From the IMG/VR virus record IMGVR_UViG_3300042197_001816, positions 1 to 28,729 of that record: a stretch of DNA of 28,729 nt, one strand, 5' to 3'. Positions 1 through 6,447 of this stretch are shown here, in pieces. The notes below the pieces were generated by a model. It was not told the DNA's origin, made no database searches, and saw only the letters and a list, made by a program, of their open reading frames with translations. Within the stretch, counting starts at the first letter, position 1. Each line of letters starts with the position of its first letter. This stretch comes from a virus. The translations under genes and the position numbers were made by a program.

Positions 1-1
1 A

Positions 2-481
2 TTAACTACCTACTGCGTTGGTATTATCATATATGCTAAATTGAGCAGTTTCAATCTTATTCGCCCATCCTTCTTTTCTTAATTTAATAATTAAGTGTGC
101 AGGACCATCTGAAATTAATCTAATATCTTTATTCGCATAAATTCTGTCTGAAAATCCAGTATAATCATAATATCCAGCATTAACCAAATAATAGTGGTTA
201 TGTAAAGTAGGAACAGCTGGATCTAGTAGTCTAGCAACATCCCAATGTTTATTATGTTTACATCCCCACCAAAGTTCAGTGATATAAACTCTTGATCCAG
301 TATATGAAACAAGAGCACCACCAGTTTCATCTGGTATTGATGTTGGTGCCACATATGACTGTGTAGATTTAGTCATATCATTTTCCAAACTTAGATCAAT
401 CGATCCACCATTTGCTTCTGTGATATAACATTTAAAAACTATTTCAGTTTCTGTGTGTAATATAATATGTTTACCAGCCAT
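2..481 (-). CDS. Hypothetical phage protein, 159 aa
   Basis: I do not recognise this family. The reading frame is complete: its stop codon sits at the window edge and its ATG lies 3 nt beyond the stop of the adenylate kinase fusion gene, so it is the last gene seen in that unit. The protein has no signal peptide or membrane span. It alternates short polar and aromatic stretches, with many Tyr, Trp, Asn and Gly residues in the second half (for example ELWWGCKHNKHWD near residue 70 and a Tyr-rich stretch near residues 95-110). That composition suits a beta-rich virion or fibre-associated protein, but this is inference. It follows a gene carrying a structural-type C-terminal domain, which is weak support for a late or virion role. 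Confidence 0.6.
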   Translation of the reverse strand: MAGKHIILHTETEIVFKCYITEANGGSIDLSLENDMTKSTQSYVAPTSIPDETGGALVSYTGSRVYITELWWGCKHNKHWDVARLLDPAVPTLHNHYYLVNAGYYDYTGFSDRIYANKDIRLISDGPAHLIIKLRKEGWANKIETAQFSIYDNTNAVGS

Positions 482-484
482 AAA

Positions 485-1360
485 TTATCCTTGTACCTTT
501 GTTCCTGCACGCCATTGCTGGCATGACCAGTATCTTGCTTTCCATTTTGGTCCTGGATTGTCGCAATTATGTCTTGCTCTAAAACTTTTACGTCGAGCAG
601 GATCATCTCTTTTTATTTCCATATTTGGATCACCAAATCTTACAATTACTGTATTGCCTGATTCGTTCTTTGTATAAACAGCAAACTTTTTTGGTCCTTT
701 TGGTGTTCTAAAAGGAGAATTTAGAGTCACAGTACGTCCTTGATATTCTGCTTCTTCTAAAACTTCAGGTTCATATGATCTAGTTTCACAAACTAAATCA
801 ATTATACTTTCTTTAAATTCATTAAATGTTTTAGGGTTTGCTTTTATTTTATCTATAATCATTTTAGCAATAGTTTCTGGATTTTCACCCTCTGCTTTTA
901 TTTCTATAAACCCAGATTTACTTTTATAATAATCCACTACAGGACCAGTTTCTTTTTGGTATAAAGCAATTCTATCTTTAATAATTTCTGGTTTATCATC
1001 TAATCTTCCACGAGCAGTTAATCTTCTTATTACTTCTTCTTCACTCACATTTAAATAAATTACTTTATCTATTTTAATTCCCTCTCGTTGTAAGTCTTCT
1101 ACTTGTTGCATATAACGAGGATATCCATCAAACACAGCACCATTTTTAGCATTAGCTACTGCGTTCTTAATTAAATCAAGCACAATTTCATTAGGAGCAA
1201 ATTCACCTTTAGATAAAGACTTTGCTAATTCTGGATTAGTTTCAGCTTTTTTTCTTAATAAATCTCCTGGATAAATATGTTCTAAACCAAACTCTTTTGT
1301 AATAAATTTAGCATAAGTTGATTTACCAGATCCTGGACCACCTAATAAAATTATATTCAT
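485..1360 (-). CDS. Adenylate kinase-like domain fused to a phage FGDPNM C-terminal domain
   Basis: The first ~190 residues form a nucleoside monophosphate kinase, the family that moves phosphate between ATP and AMP. Visible signatures are the P-loop GGPGSGKST (residues 7-15), the NMP-binding GDLLRKKA, the DGYPR motif near residue 100 and a short-lid GRLDDKPEIIKDRI. No long zinc-binding lid is seen. From about residue 205 (EAEYQGRTVTLNSPF) to the end is a different module with FGDPNM (242-247), FRARHNCDNPGPKWKARYW and a conserved Cys pair. I recall this module as widespread in marine phage head-protease and related proteins, but I have not aligned it. The ATG overlaps the upstream stop as ATGA, giving translational coupling. 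The kinase call is firm; the tail's function is unknown, possibly virion or prohead association. Confidence 0.85.
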   Translation of the reverse strand: MNIILLGGPGSGKSTYAKFITKEFGLEHIYPGDLLRKKAETNPELAKSLSKGEFAPNEIVLDLIKNAVANAKNGAVFDGYPRYMQQVEDLQREGIKIDKVIYLNVSEEEVIRRLTARGRLDDKPEIIKDRIALYQKETGPVVDYYKSKSGFIEIKAEGENPETIAKMIIDKIKANPKTFNEFKESIIDLVCETRSYEPEVLEEAEYQGRTVTLNSPFRTPKGPKKFAVYTKNESGNTVIVRFGDPNMEIKRDDPARRKSFRARHNCDNPGPKWKARYWSCQQWRAGTKVQG

Positions 1361-2934
1361 TTTGTTAATCTTGTTCTTTCAATTTTACGAACAACTGGCA
1401 CAAGTTTCATAGCAAAATTATCAATATAAGATTTTGGTAATGCTGCTATGCGTTTTTCTGCTCGTTCTCTTTCAGCAACTGACATATTTGTTGGTGACTT
1501 TTTAAATAATAACTTTTTAATTTTATTAATCGCAAGTCTTCTTGCTCTTTTATTTACTACGTCCATTGATGATGCTCTTTTTAAAGCAAGACGTAATTTA
1601 GCATTTCTTCTACCTTTTGTTCTTGCGAAACGAATACGTGATTTAATACGTTCTGGTCTTGTAAGAACTTCTTTAATTGTAGGAATATCATAAGTAGTAT
1701 TCTCATCATCAACTACATCTAATTCATCATCATCGTATATGTCTAGATAATCGTCATCTTCAAGTGGATCTTCATTATCATATTTACGAATAATTGCATC
1801 CATTTCATAATCATCTAAACCAAAATCAAATTTAGAATCATAAGGATCATTTGATTCTTTTATTGAAGCTATTTCTGCATCAGAAACTTCTCCATCTTTA
1901 ATTATTTCTTTTAATTTTTTATAAAACGTTAAGTAATGATATTTTTCAAGCATTTTGTAAATAACATTCTTAGGTAAAGCATTCTTCTTACCATATTCAC
2001 GTATTTCATCTGGTGTTAAATCAGCATCAAAAACTTCTTTACGATCTTTCATAGTTTGGTCGCCAGCATCTACTAATGCTTTAATACCTGACATAATTTC
2101 ACCAATCTTCTTCGAAACGATTCCTTTTAAGTTTTCAACATTGTCTGGATCTAAACGTTTTAAATCTTGATAATCAACTATATCTCTTTCTAATTCTCCC
2201 TTAACAACATCTAACCTTTTCACTTTGTCTTCAAAATCTTTTGCGTATTTCTCAGGATTAAATTTAAATGCAACTGGCTTTTTAATAAATTTATTTTTTT
2301 CGATATCAAAAATGCCATCACTTAAATTGTCGTTTCTTTCTTTTAATTTTGGATCTGTTAATACAAAATAATTAATGGGATGATTAGTTCCTGGAACTGT
2401 TTTACCATTTATATCTTTTAATGATTTAGCAATTTCTAATCTCTTTTCATCTCTTTGGTTTTCAGGAACATCAAAAAGAACATTAACATCTAAATCAGCA
2501 TCATCTCTATATTGTTTTGTAAGTATTGAACCAATTAAACTAAATTTAATAACTGGTGCTTTCTTTTTAAATTCTTCTATTTGGTCTAATATAATTTTTC
2601 TTACTGATTCTTTTAACTTTGGCTCTTCTGTATCAGCATTATCAAAAATTAATTTTGAATAAGTTTTTTGTGGTATATCAATAACAGATTCAGTTTTACC
2701 ATACTTACGCATTGCTTCTGCTTTTGTCATTTTATACTTATTATAAAAATCATTAGCCGATAAATCTTGTAAATCGATTGCCATATTTTTAAACATTCCC
2801 TCATCTACTACTCCTTGAATGTTTTGAGAATTAGGAATTTTTAAATTCTGTACATCTAATAATCTTTTGAAATCTTTGTATGTAAGGATTCCTCTAGCTA
2901 AATTATCTTTTTTATTTTTATCTACTGGCGTCAT
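1357..2934 (-). CDS. Pol-beta-type nucleotidyltransferase domain protein with basic C-terminal tail
   Basis: This 525-residue protein has a nucleotidyltransferase signature around residues 130-155: FSLIGSILTKQYRDDADLDV, the GS...DxD arrangement of the DNA polymerase beta superfamily. These enzymes transfer nucleotides to RNA, proteins or small molecules; the substrate here is unknown. The middle is charged and helical, followed by a very acidic stretch near residues 385-415 (PLEDDDYLDIYDDDELDVVDD). The last ~90 residues are strongly basic (RIRFARTKGRRNAKLRLAL) and end in a KLVPVVRKIERTRL-type helix. I recall this basic tail on several marine phage proteins, where it may bind nucleic acid or join the prohead core. 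It directly abuts the upstream membrane protein and overlaps the kinase fusion by ATGA. Confidence 0.75.
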   Translation of the reverse strand: MTPVDKNKKDNLARGILTYKDFKRLLDVQNLKIPNSQNIQGVVDEGMFKNMAIDLQDLSANDFYNKYKMTKAEAMRKYGKTESVIDIPQKTYSKLIFDNADTEEPKLKESVRKIILDQIEEFKKKAPVIKFSLIGSILTKQYRDDADLDVNVLFDVPENQRDEKRLEIAKSLKDINGKTVPGTNHPINYFVLTDPKLKERNDNLSDGIFDIEKNKFIKKPVAFKFNPEKYAKDFEDKVKRLDVVKGELERDIVDYQDLKRLDPDNVENLKGIVSKKIGEIMSGIKALVDAGDQTMKDRKEVFDADLTPDEIREYGKKNALPKNVIYKMLEKYHYLTFYKKLKEIIKDGEVSDAEIASIKESNDPYDSKFDFGLDDYEMDAIIRKYDNEDPLEDDDYLDIYDDDELDVVDDENTTYDIPTIKEVLTRPERIKSRIRFARTKGRRNAKLRLALKRASSMDVVNKRARRLAINKIKKLLFKKSPTNMSVAERERAEKRIAALPKSYIDNFAMKLVPVVRKIERTRLTK

Positions 2935-3180
2935 TTAATTTCTAATATTATTAATTTGTTTTTTTACATTTTCTGTTGTAGATGCTGGATGTTTAAAAGT
3001 AATAAAAGATCCTTTTTCTACAACAGAAGAAATATCACATTTTTTATTTTCTACTAAACAATAATCTCTTAATGTACGATACTCACCAAGGAGTAATCCC
3101 ACATAAAATAAACTAACAAATGCTGACATAAAGAAAAGCACTTTTAGTTGTGTTCCGATTTTGTTTAATATTATTTTCAT
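2935..3180 (-). CDS. Small single-span membrane protein, 81 aa
   Basis: The family is not recognised. One hydrophobic segment lies near residues 12-31 (LKVLFFMSAFVSLFYVGLLL) after a short basic N-terminus, followed by a polar tail of ~50 residues with two Cys. A type II anchor or uncleaved signal with the tail on the periplasmic side is plausible. Its stop codon is immediately followed by the ATG of the nucleotidyltransferase gene, so the two are probably translated together. It sits in a run of envelope-directed genes (3189-6124), which suggests a role at the membrane during late infection, such as lysis or superinfection exclusion. That is inference only. Confidence 0.6.
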   Translation of the reverse strand: MKIILNKIGTQLKVLFFMSAFVSLFYVGLLLGEYRTLRDYCLVENKKCDISSVVEKGSFITFKHPASTTENVKKQINNIRN

Positions 3181-3188
3181 ATTTTTAT

Positions 3189-3272
3189 TTAATCGTTGTG
3201 TCTTATTAATATAATATATGCCATAACAAGAATAATAATTACTGCTACTGTTTTTATTAAAAACATTTCCAT
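3189..3272 (-). CDS. 27-aa membrane microprotein
   Basis: Reading the gap between the two neighbouring genes gives a 28-codon frame starting MEMFLIKTV and ending RHND. It consists almost entirely of one hydrophobic helix (VAVIIILVMAYIILI). The ATG follows a Shine-Dalgarno-like AAAGGGA about 6 nt upstream, better than the site of the next gene. The stop lies 8 nt before the ATG of the 81-residue membrane protein. Its position between two membrane proteins and its good ribosome site support a real gene. Holin-like or regulatory membrane peptide roles are possible, but nothing specific can be claimed. Confidence 0.5.
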   Translation of the reverse strand: MEMFLIKTVAVIIILVMAYIILIRHND

Positions 3273-3327
3273 AACTTATCCCTTTGTTAGAAATTAGTTA
3301 TAATATATTATAATATAAAGACTTTAA

Positions 3328-3576
3328 TTATCTTGCTAATGGATTTTGATTCGATTGTCTTAATTCACGAATCTGTACTTTCAATAATTCAACTTCTTTC
3401 GTAAGAATTGCTACATCTTGTGTGACTTTCCCTACTGTTGATGCTACTGCTTTTGGATCAAGTGAATTTATTTTAGCCATAATTTCACCATATTTAATAA
3501 ACCCACCACCAATAGTACCAATAATTGCTACTGTTGCGATTATTTCTTTTAAGTTTGCTTTTATTTTATCTATCAT
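3328..3576 (-). CDS. Small membrane protein with coiled coil, 82 aa
   Basis: The protein has a short amphipathic start, a Gly-rich hydrophobic span near residues 12-28 (IIATVAIIGTIGGGF), a linker, and a heptad-like coiled coil in the last ~35 residues (VTQDVAILTKEVELLKVQIR). One span plus a coiled coil resembles phage lysis accessory proteins such as small holins or inner-membrane spanin parts, but no diagnostic motif is present. Its ATG abuts the stop of the large secreted protein gene upstream (3577), so it is the next cistron in the secreted-protein cassette. Function unknown. Confidence 0.6.
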   Translation of the reverse strand: MIDKIKANLKEIIATVAIIGTIGGGFIKYGEIMAKINSLDPKAVASTVGKVTQDVAILTKEVELLKVQIRELRQSNQNPLAR

Positions 3577-5178
3577 TTATCTATTCCTTTTTAGTTCTTC
3601 AAGTTGAATAATTATATCATTTATCTCATCTTGAATTTGTGCCATTGCTAGTTGTTGTTTACCAATAGGATCTTTACTTACATAAGCATCTAAATTTACA
3701 TTCGTGTAAACTGCTTTTTGTGATATATCAGCTTGTAAATAAAAATCTGGATTTGGTATTCCATTATAATATTTAGGTTCGTAAAAAGAACGATTCTCAT
3801 AAACTGCTAAATTTGGAGCACCTGATTTTATGCCATCTAATTTAATTTCTTGTATTGCCTTTGTTTTTTCATCAACTGTTTTTAATTCTCTTTCTACTTT
3901 TTCTAGTGCAGCTTTAACTTTAATATCGATAGCAGGCAACCCTTTTGCATCAACAGTATTCTCTTTTGTTGATACAGTTTTTTCATCAGACGTCTTCGTC
4001 GTCGATCCTTCTGCTTTCGAATTTTCTGATGAAGCAGACTGAGTTGTTGTAGACGATGACTTTTCTGAACTTGACTCTGTCTTCGTATCTGTTTTCTCAC
4101 TGACTGTCGTAGTTTCTTGATTTGATGAAGATGTAGCATTTGACTCCTTAGTTGAAGTTGGCTCTGGGCTTTCAAAAAGAGTTGGGTTTGCTTCTTTCAT
4201 ATCAGCCACAGCTTGCGTGTTTATTTCATTTGCCATTTCTTTATAATCTAAATCACTCATACCAATATCTGCTTCAGTTAGTCCTACTTTAGCAAATTCT
4301 TCTTTAAATATTTGTTTAATTTCTTCTTCACTAATTAATTCTGTTGGTGTTTCAATTGTAATTGTAGGTGGCACATAACAAGTACCTAATGACTCACAAG
4401 ATATAATTGATGTAGTAATTGTTTGTTCAGTTAAAGATGTTGATGTTAATTTATTATATGTTATACTTAAATTAGGATTACTAATATCAACACCTTGCCA
4501 AGTAGCACCACCACCTGAACTTGATAAATCAAATCTCATTTTAGAAGTATATCCTGATGCTGAATTTTCTCCGATAATAATATTATCTAAATTTTTTGTA
4601 CTTCCAGGAATAGAATTATTATTAGAGTATATTCTATTTTGAGTTATTGTTTCACCTGTATCATTATTAATAACTGAATGTGAAAAGTTTAACCAAGAAT
4701 TCCAAGTCCAAAAATGATGTGTATATGCTGAAGCTGATTGTGTAAATCCTAAATTTTGTTCAGGTTTCGTAATACCAACAGATGTTAAATTCTTTTCAGT
4801 TTGTAAATAAGTTTCACCTGCTTTACCTGTAATATAATTGCAACCTAAATCACTTGTTGAACCTGAAGGATTTGAAGTCTTTTGTGTGCCTGTCCAACTG
4901 TTATCACAAAAATTTGTTGAAACTAAATTACCACTATTTGTATTCGCAACCTTTGTCATTATATCAGTTGTAGTTTGATTTGTGATTGTAGTTGTTATAT
5001 CGCCAATGTTTGGTGTGTTTGGTGTATTTACAGTTGATATTGGTGTATTTGTAATTGTAGTTGTAGTTGTAGTATTACCATTTACTGTCACAGTTGTTGT
5101 GGAAGTTTGAGCGATAGCTGAAGTTGAAACAACTCCAATTATTATTCCTACAATGTATAATAGTTTAATTACTTTCAT
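3577..5178 (-). CDS. Large secreted Thr/Ser-rich protein, 533 aa
   Basis: The N-terminus is a clear Sec signal peptide (MKVIKLLYIVGIIIGVVSTS, then AIAQ with an A-x-A type site). A Thr/Asn-rich stretch follows, with runs such as VTVNGNTTTTTTITN. A globular region at about residues 90-260 has four or more Cys and a beta-strand pattern including SSGGGATWQGVDISNPNLS. Residues ~335-415 are a low-complexity Ser/Thr/Glu/Lys linker. The C-terminal region has NRSFYEPKYYNGIPNPDFYL and a final coiled coil. It overlaps the start of the upstream 95-residue gene's end by 14 nt. Secretion of a non-lysin protein by a phage is unusual. A curli-related gene cluster has been reported in pelagimyophages and this cassette may correspond to it, but I see no curlin repeats here. 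Confidence 0.7.
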   Translation of the reverse strand: MKVIKLLYIVGIIIGVVSTSAIAQTSTTTVTVNGNTTTTTTITNTPISTVNTPNTPNIGDITTTITNQTTTDIMTKVANTNSGNLVSTNFCDNSWTGTQKTSNPSGSTSDLGCNYITGKAGETYLQTEKNLTSVGITKPEQNLGFTQSASAYTHHFWTWNSWLNFSHSVINNDTGETITQNRIYSNNNSIPGSTKNLDNIIIGENSASGYTSKMRFDLSSSGGGATWQGVDISNPNLSITYNKLTSTSLTEQTITTSIISCESLGTCYVPPTITIETPTELISEEEIKQIFKEEFAKVGLTEADIGMSDLDYKEMANEINTQAVADMKEANPTLFESPEPTSTKESNATSSSNQETTTVSEKTDTKTESSSEKSSSTTTQSASSENSKAEGSTTKTSDEKTVSTKENTVDAKGLPAIDIKVKAALEKVERELKTVDEKTKAIQEIKLDGIKSGAPNLAVYENRSFYEPKYYNGIPNPDFYLQADISQKAVYTNVNLDAYVSKDPIGKQQLAMAQIQDEINDIIIQLEELKRNR

Positions 5179-5452
5179 AATCTACCATTGAATCTGGTTC
5201 AATTATTTCCCTTGTTTTTTCATACCAATAACGTCCAGAATCTCTTAACCCATCATTCGCTGAACGTATTTCTTCCATTCTTTTTTTAATATATTTTACT
5301 TCACTTTTTTTTAATTTATAAATTTTGCCGTCTTCACATCGGTCAATCGAACTAATTACATCATCTATAATTGGGCAAGTAAGATCTGGCACTTTTGGTG
5401 CTTTTCTTTTTAGAGCACGCATCGAGATCTTCTGTTTCTTTTTTCGAGCCAT
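5165..5452 (-). CDS. Small charged protein, 95 aa
   Basis: The N-terminus is very basic (MARKKKQKISMRALKRKAPK), followed by DLTCPIIDDVISSIDRCEDG and a charged helical second half (VKYIKKRMEEIRSANDGLRD), then an acidic end. I recall similar marine phage proteins with a CPxIDDVI-type core and a helical tail, but no function is known. The start is supported by AGGAG about 10 nt upstream of the ATG. The gene ends inside the first codons of the secreted 533-residue protein, so the pair is translationally coupled. There is no signal peptide, so this member of the cassette probably stays in the cytoplasm. It could act as a small regulator or chaperone for its neighbour, but that is speculation. Confidence 0.65.
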   Translation of the reverse strand: MARKKKQKISMRALKRKAPKVPDLTCPIIDDVISSIDRCEDGKIYKLKKSEVKYIKKRMEEIRSANDGLRDSGRYWYEKTREIIEPDSMVDYESN

Positions 5453-5494
5453 AATGATAAACTCCTATATTAATTGTTGTCATTATGTACTTTA

Positions 5495-6124
5495 CTATTT
5501 TTTCTCAGTAGTCTCTGCTTTTTTTCTTTCTTCTTCTTTACGTGCGTCTTCAATTACTTTTAACTTATCAACATATTGATTATAGTCAGGTCTTAACTTG
5601 TCGTATTTTAACCATTGTGTAGTTGCTTCTGAACCAATTTTTCCTTCAAATGGACAAGGTGTACCAGATTGTTCCATCGCAAAAAATACACGTGGGTCTT
5701 GACAGAGTATTGACACTGCAGCAACTTTCATTCCTAAATCATTTAAAACTTTTGAAAGTTTAATTCTTTCGCAATTTTCATCTGACTTATAACTTCCTCC
5801 AGTCACACCTACACCGAAAGTAGATAAACCAGCAGAATATCCCACTAAACATAAGTCTTGTGAATATGCTGACATACTCGGAGCAGTTGCACTTGCAGTC
5901 ACTCTTGTGTCACCACTATACGCATTTGTCGTATTTGTAGTTGATGATGTAGTGTTGCTCGATGAACCAGATTGGTATGTTGATGTTGTATTTGAAGTAT
6001 AACCACCTGTAATAGCAGTATTACTTCCACTCGTATTAGTTTGTGTTTGACCCAATGCACTCGTTCCTAGCACTTGCCAGAACGCAATCATAAAACATAA
6101 CGAAAGACCAAATAGTCTTTTCAT
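5495..6124 (-). CDS. Secreted protein with DLC...LCQDPRVF core, 209 aa
   Basis: A signal peptide is evident (MKRLFGLSLCFMIAFWQVLG, cleavage probably near TSALGQ). It is followed by ~60 residues of Thr/Ser/Asn/Gly low complexity (for example TSNTTSTYQSGSSSNTTSST). A conserved-looking core at about residues 85-165 contains SMSAYSQDLCLVGYSAGL, DENCERIKLSKVLNDLGMK and AAVSILCQDPRVFFAMEQSG, then CPFEG. Four Cys in an exported protein suggest disulphides. The last 35 residues are a charged helix (VIEDARKEEERKKAETTEKK). I recall this core in many marine phages, without a known function. The ATG has an AAGGA ribosome site. It shares its layout (signal, Thr/Ser tract, core, helix) with the 533-residue protein, so the two may act together in the periplasm or at the surface. 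Confidence 0.7.
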   Translation of the reverse strand: MKRLFGLSLCFMIAFWQVLGTSALGQTQTNTSGSNTAITGGYTSNTTSTYQSGSSSNTTSSTTNTTNAYSGDTRVTASATAPSMSAYSQDLCLVGYSAGLSTFGVGVTGGSYKSDENCERIKLSKVLNDLGMKVAAVSILCQDPRVFFAMEQSGTPCPFEGKIGSEATTQWLKYDKLRPDYNQYVDKLKVIEDARKEEERKKAETTEKK

Positions 6125-6144
6125 TTGTTTTCCTTTTTAATTTT

Positions 6145-6447
6145 TTATAATGCTTTAATTATTTCTTCCCAATTGGAATAATAATTCTTTATATCATTTT
6201 TTAAATTTATTTCAATTTTTGAACGAAGATCAATCACATCATTTCCGAAATAACTATAATATTCATCATGTAGTTTCTCTAACGAATCATATAATTTAGC
6301 AAGTCTTCTATTTCCCATTAATGTAGCAATATATGCTCTTGCTTTAAAGTGATCGTTATAATGTGTGTACTTTTTTATTTGCTCAATAAAAGGTTTTGGT
6401 AATTCTTCTTGTGGCTTTTCTATTAAAAAGTCTTTAAGAGTTTTCAT
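6145..6447 (-). CDS. Hypothetical protein, 100 aa
   Basis: This is a helical, charged protein with no signal or membrane span. Its core HFKARAYIATLMGNRRLAKL followed by YDSLEKLHDEYYSYFG resembles short marine phage proteins of unknown function that I recall only in outline. It opens MKTLKDFLIEK, much like the MKTIKQLLSE start of the fusion protein whose 3' end it overlaps by 14 nt. Such short N-terminal peptides recur in T4-like virion proteins, where they can act as capsid-targeting sequences, but that reading is inference. The overlap with the upstream 768-codon gene implies coupled expression. Confidence 0.6.
   Translation of the reverse strand: MKTLKDFLIEKPQEELPKPFIEQIKKYTHYNDHFKARAYIATLMGNRRLAKLYDSLEKLHDEYYSYFGNDVIDLRSKIEINLKNDIKNYYSNWEEIIKAL

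Noticed and set aside
3298-3313. 16-bp AT palindrome TTATAATATATTATAA as an operator or promoter
   Set aside because: It is pure AT in an AT-rich spacer, and no -35 like that of the other promoters lies 17 nt upstream of its TATAAT.
3903-4175. 90-codon alternative frame on the minus strand
   Set aside because: It is a frame-shifted reading of the Ser/Thr/Lys low-complexity linker of the 533-aa secreted protein, giving only Gln/Arg/Leu runs.
3577-5178. Curlin (CsgA/B) repeats in the secreted protein
   Set aside because: The Thr/Asn tracts are simple low complexity; the spaced Ser, Gln, Gly, Asn and Gln positions of curlin repeats are not present.
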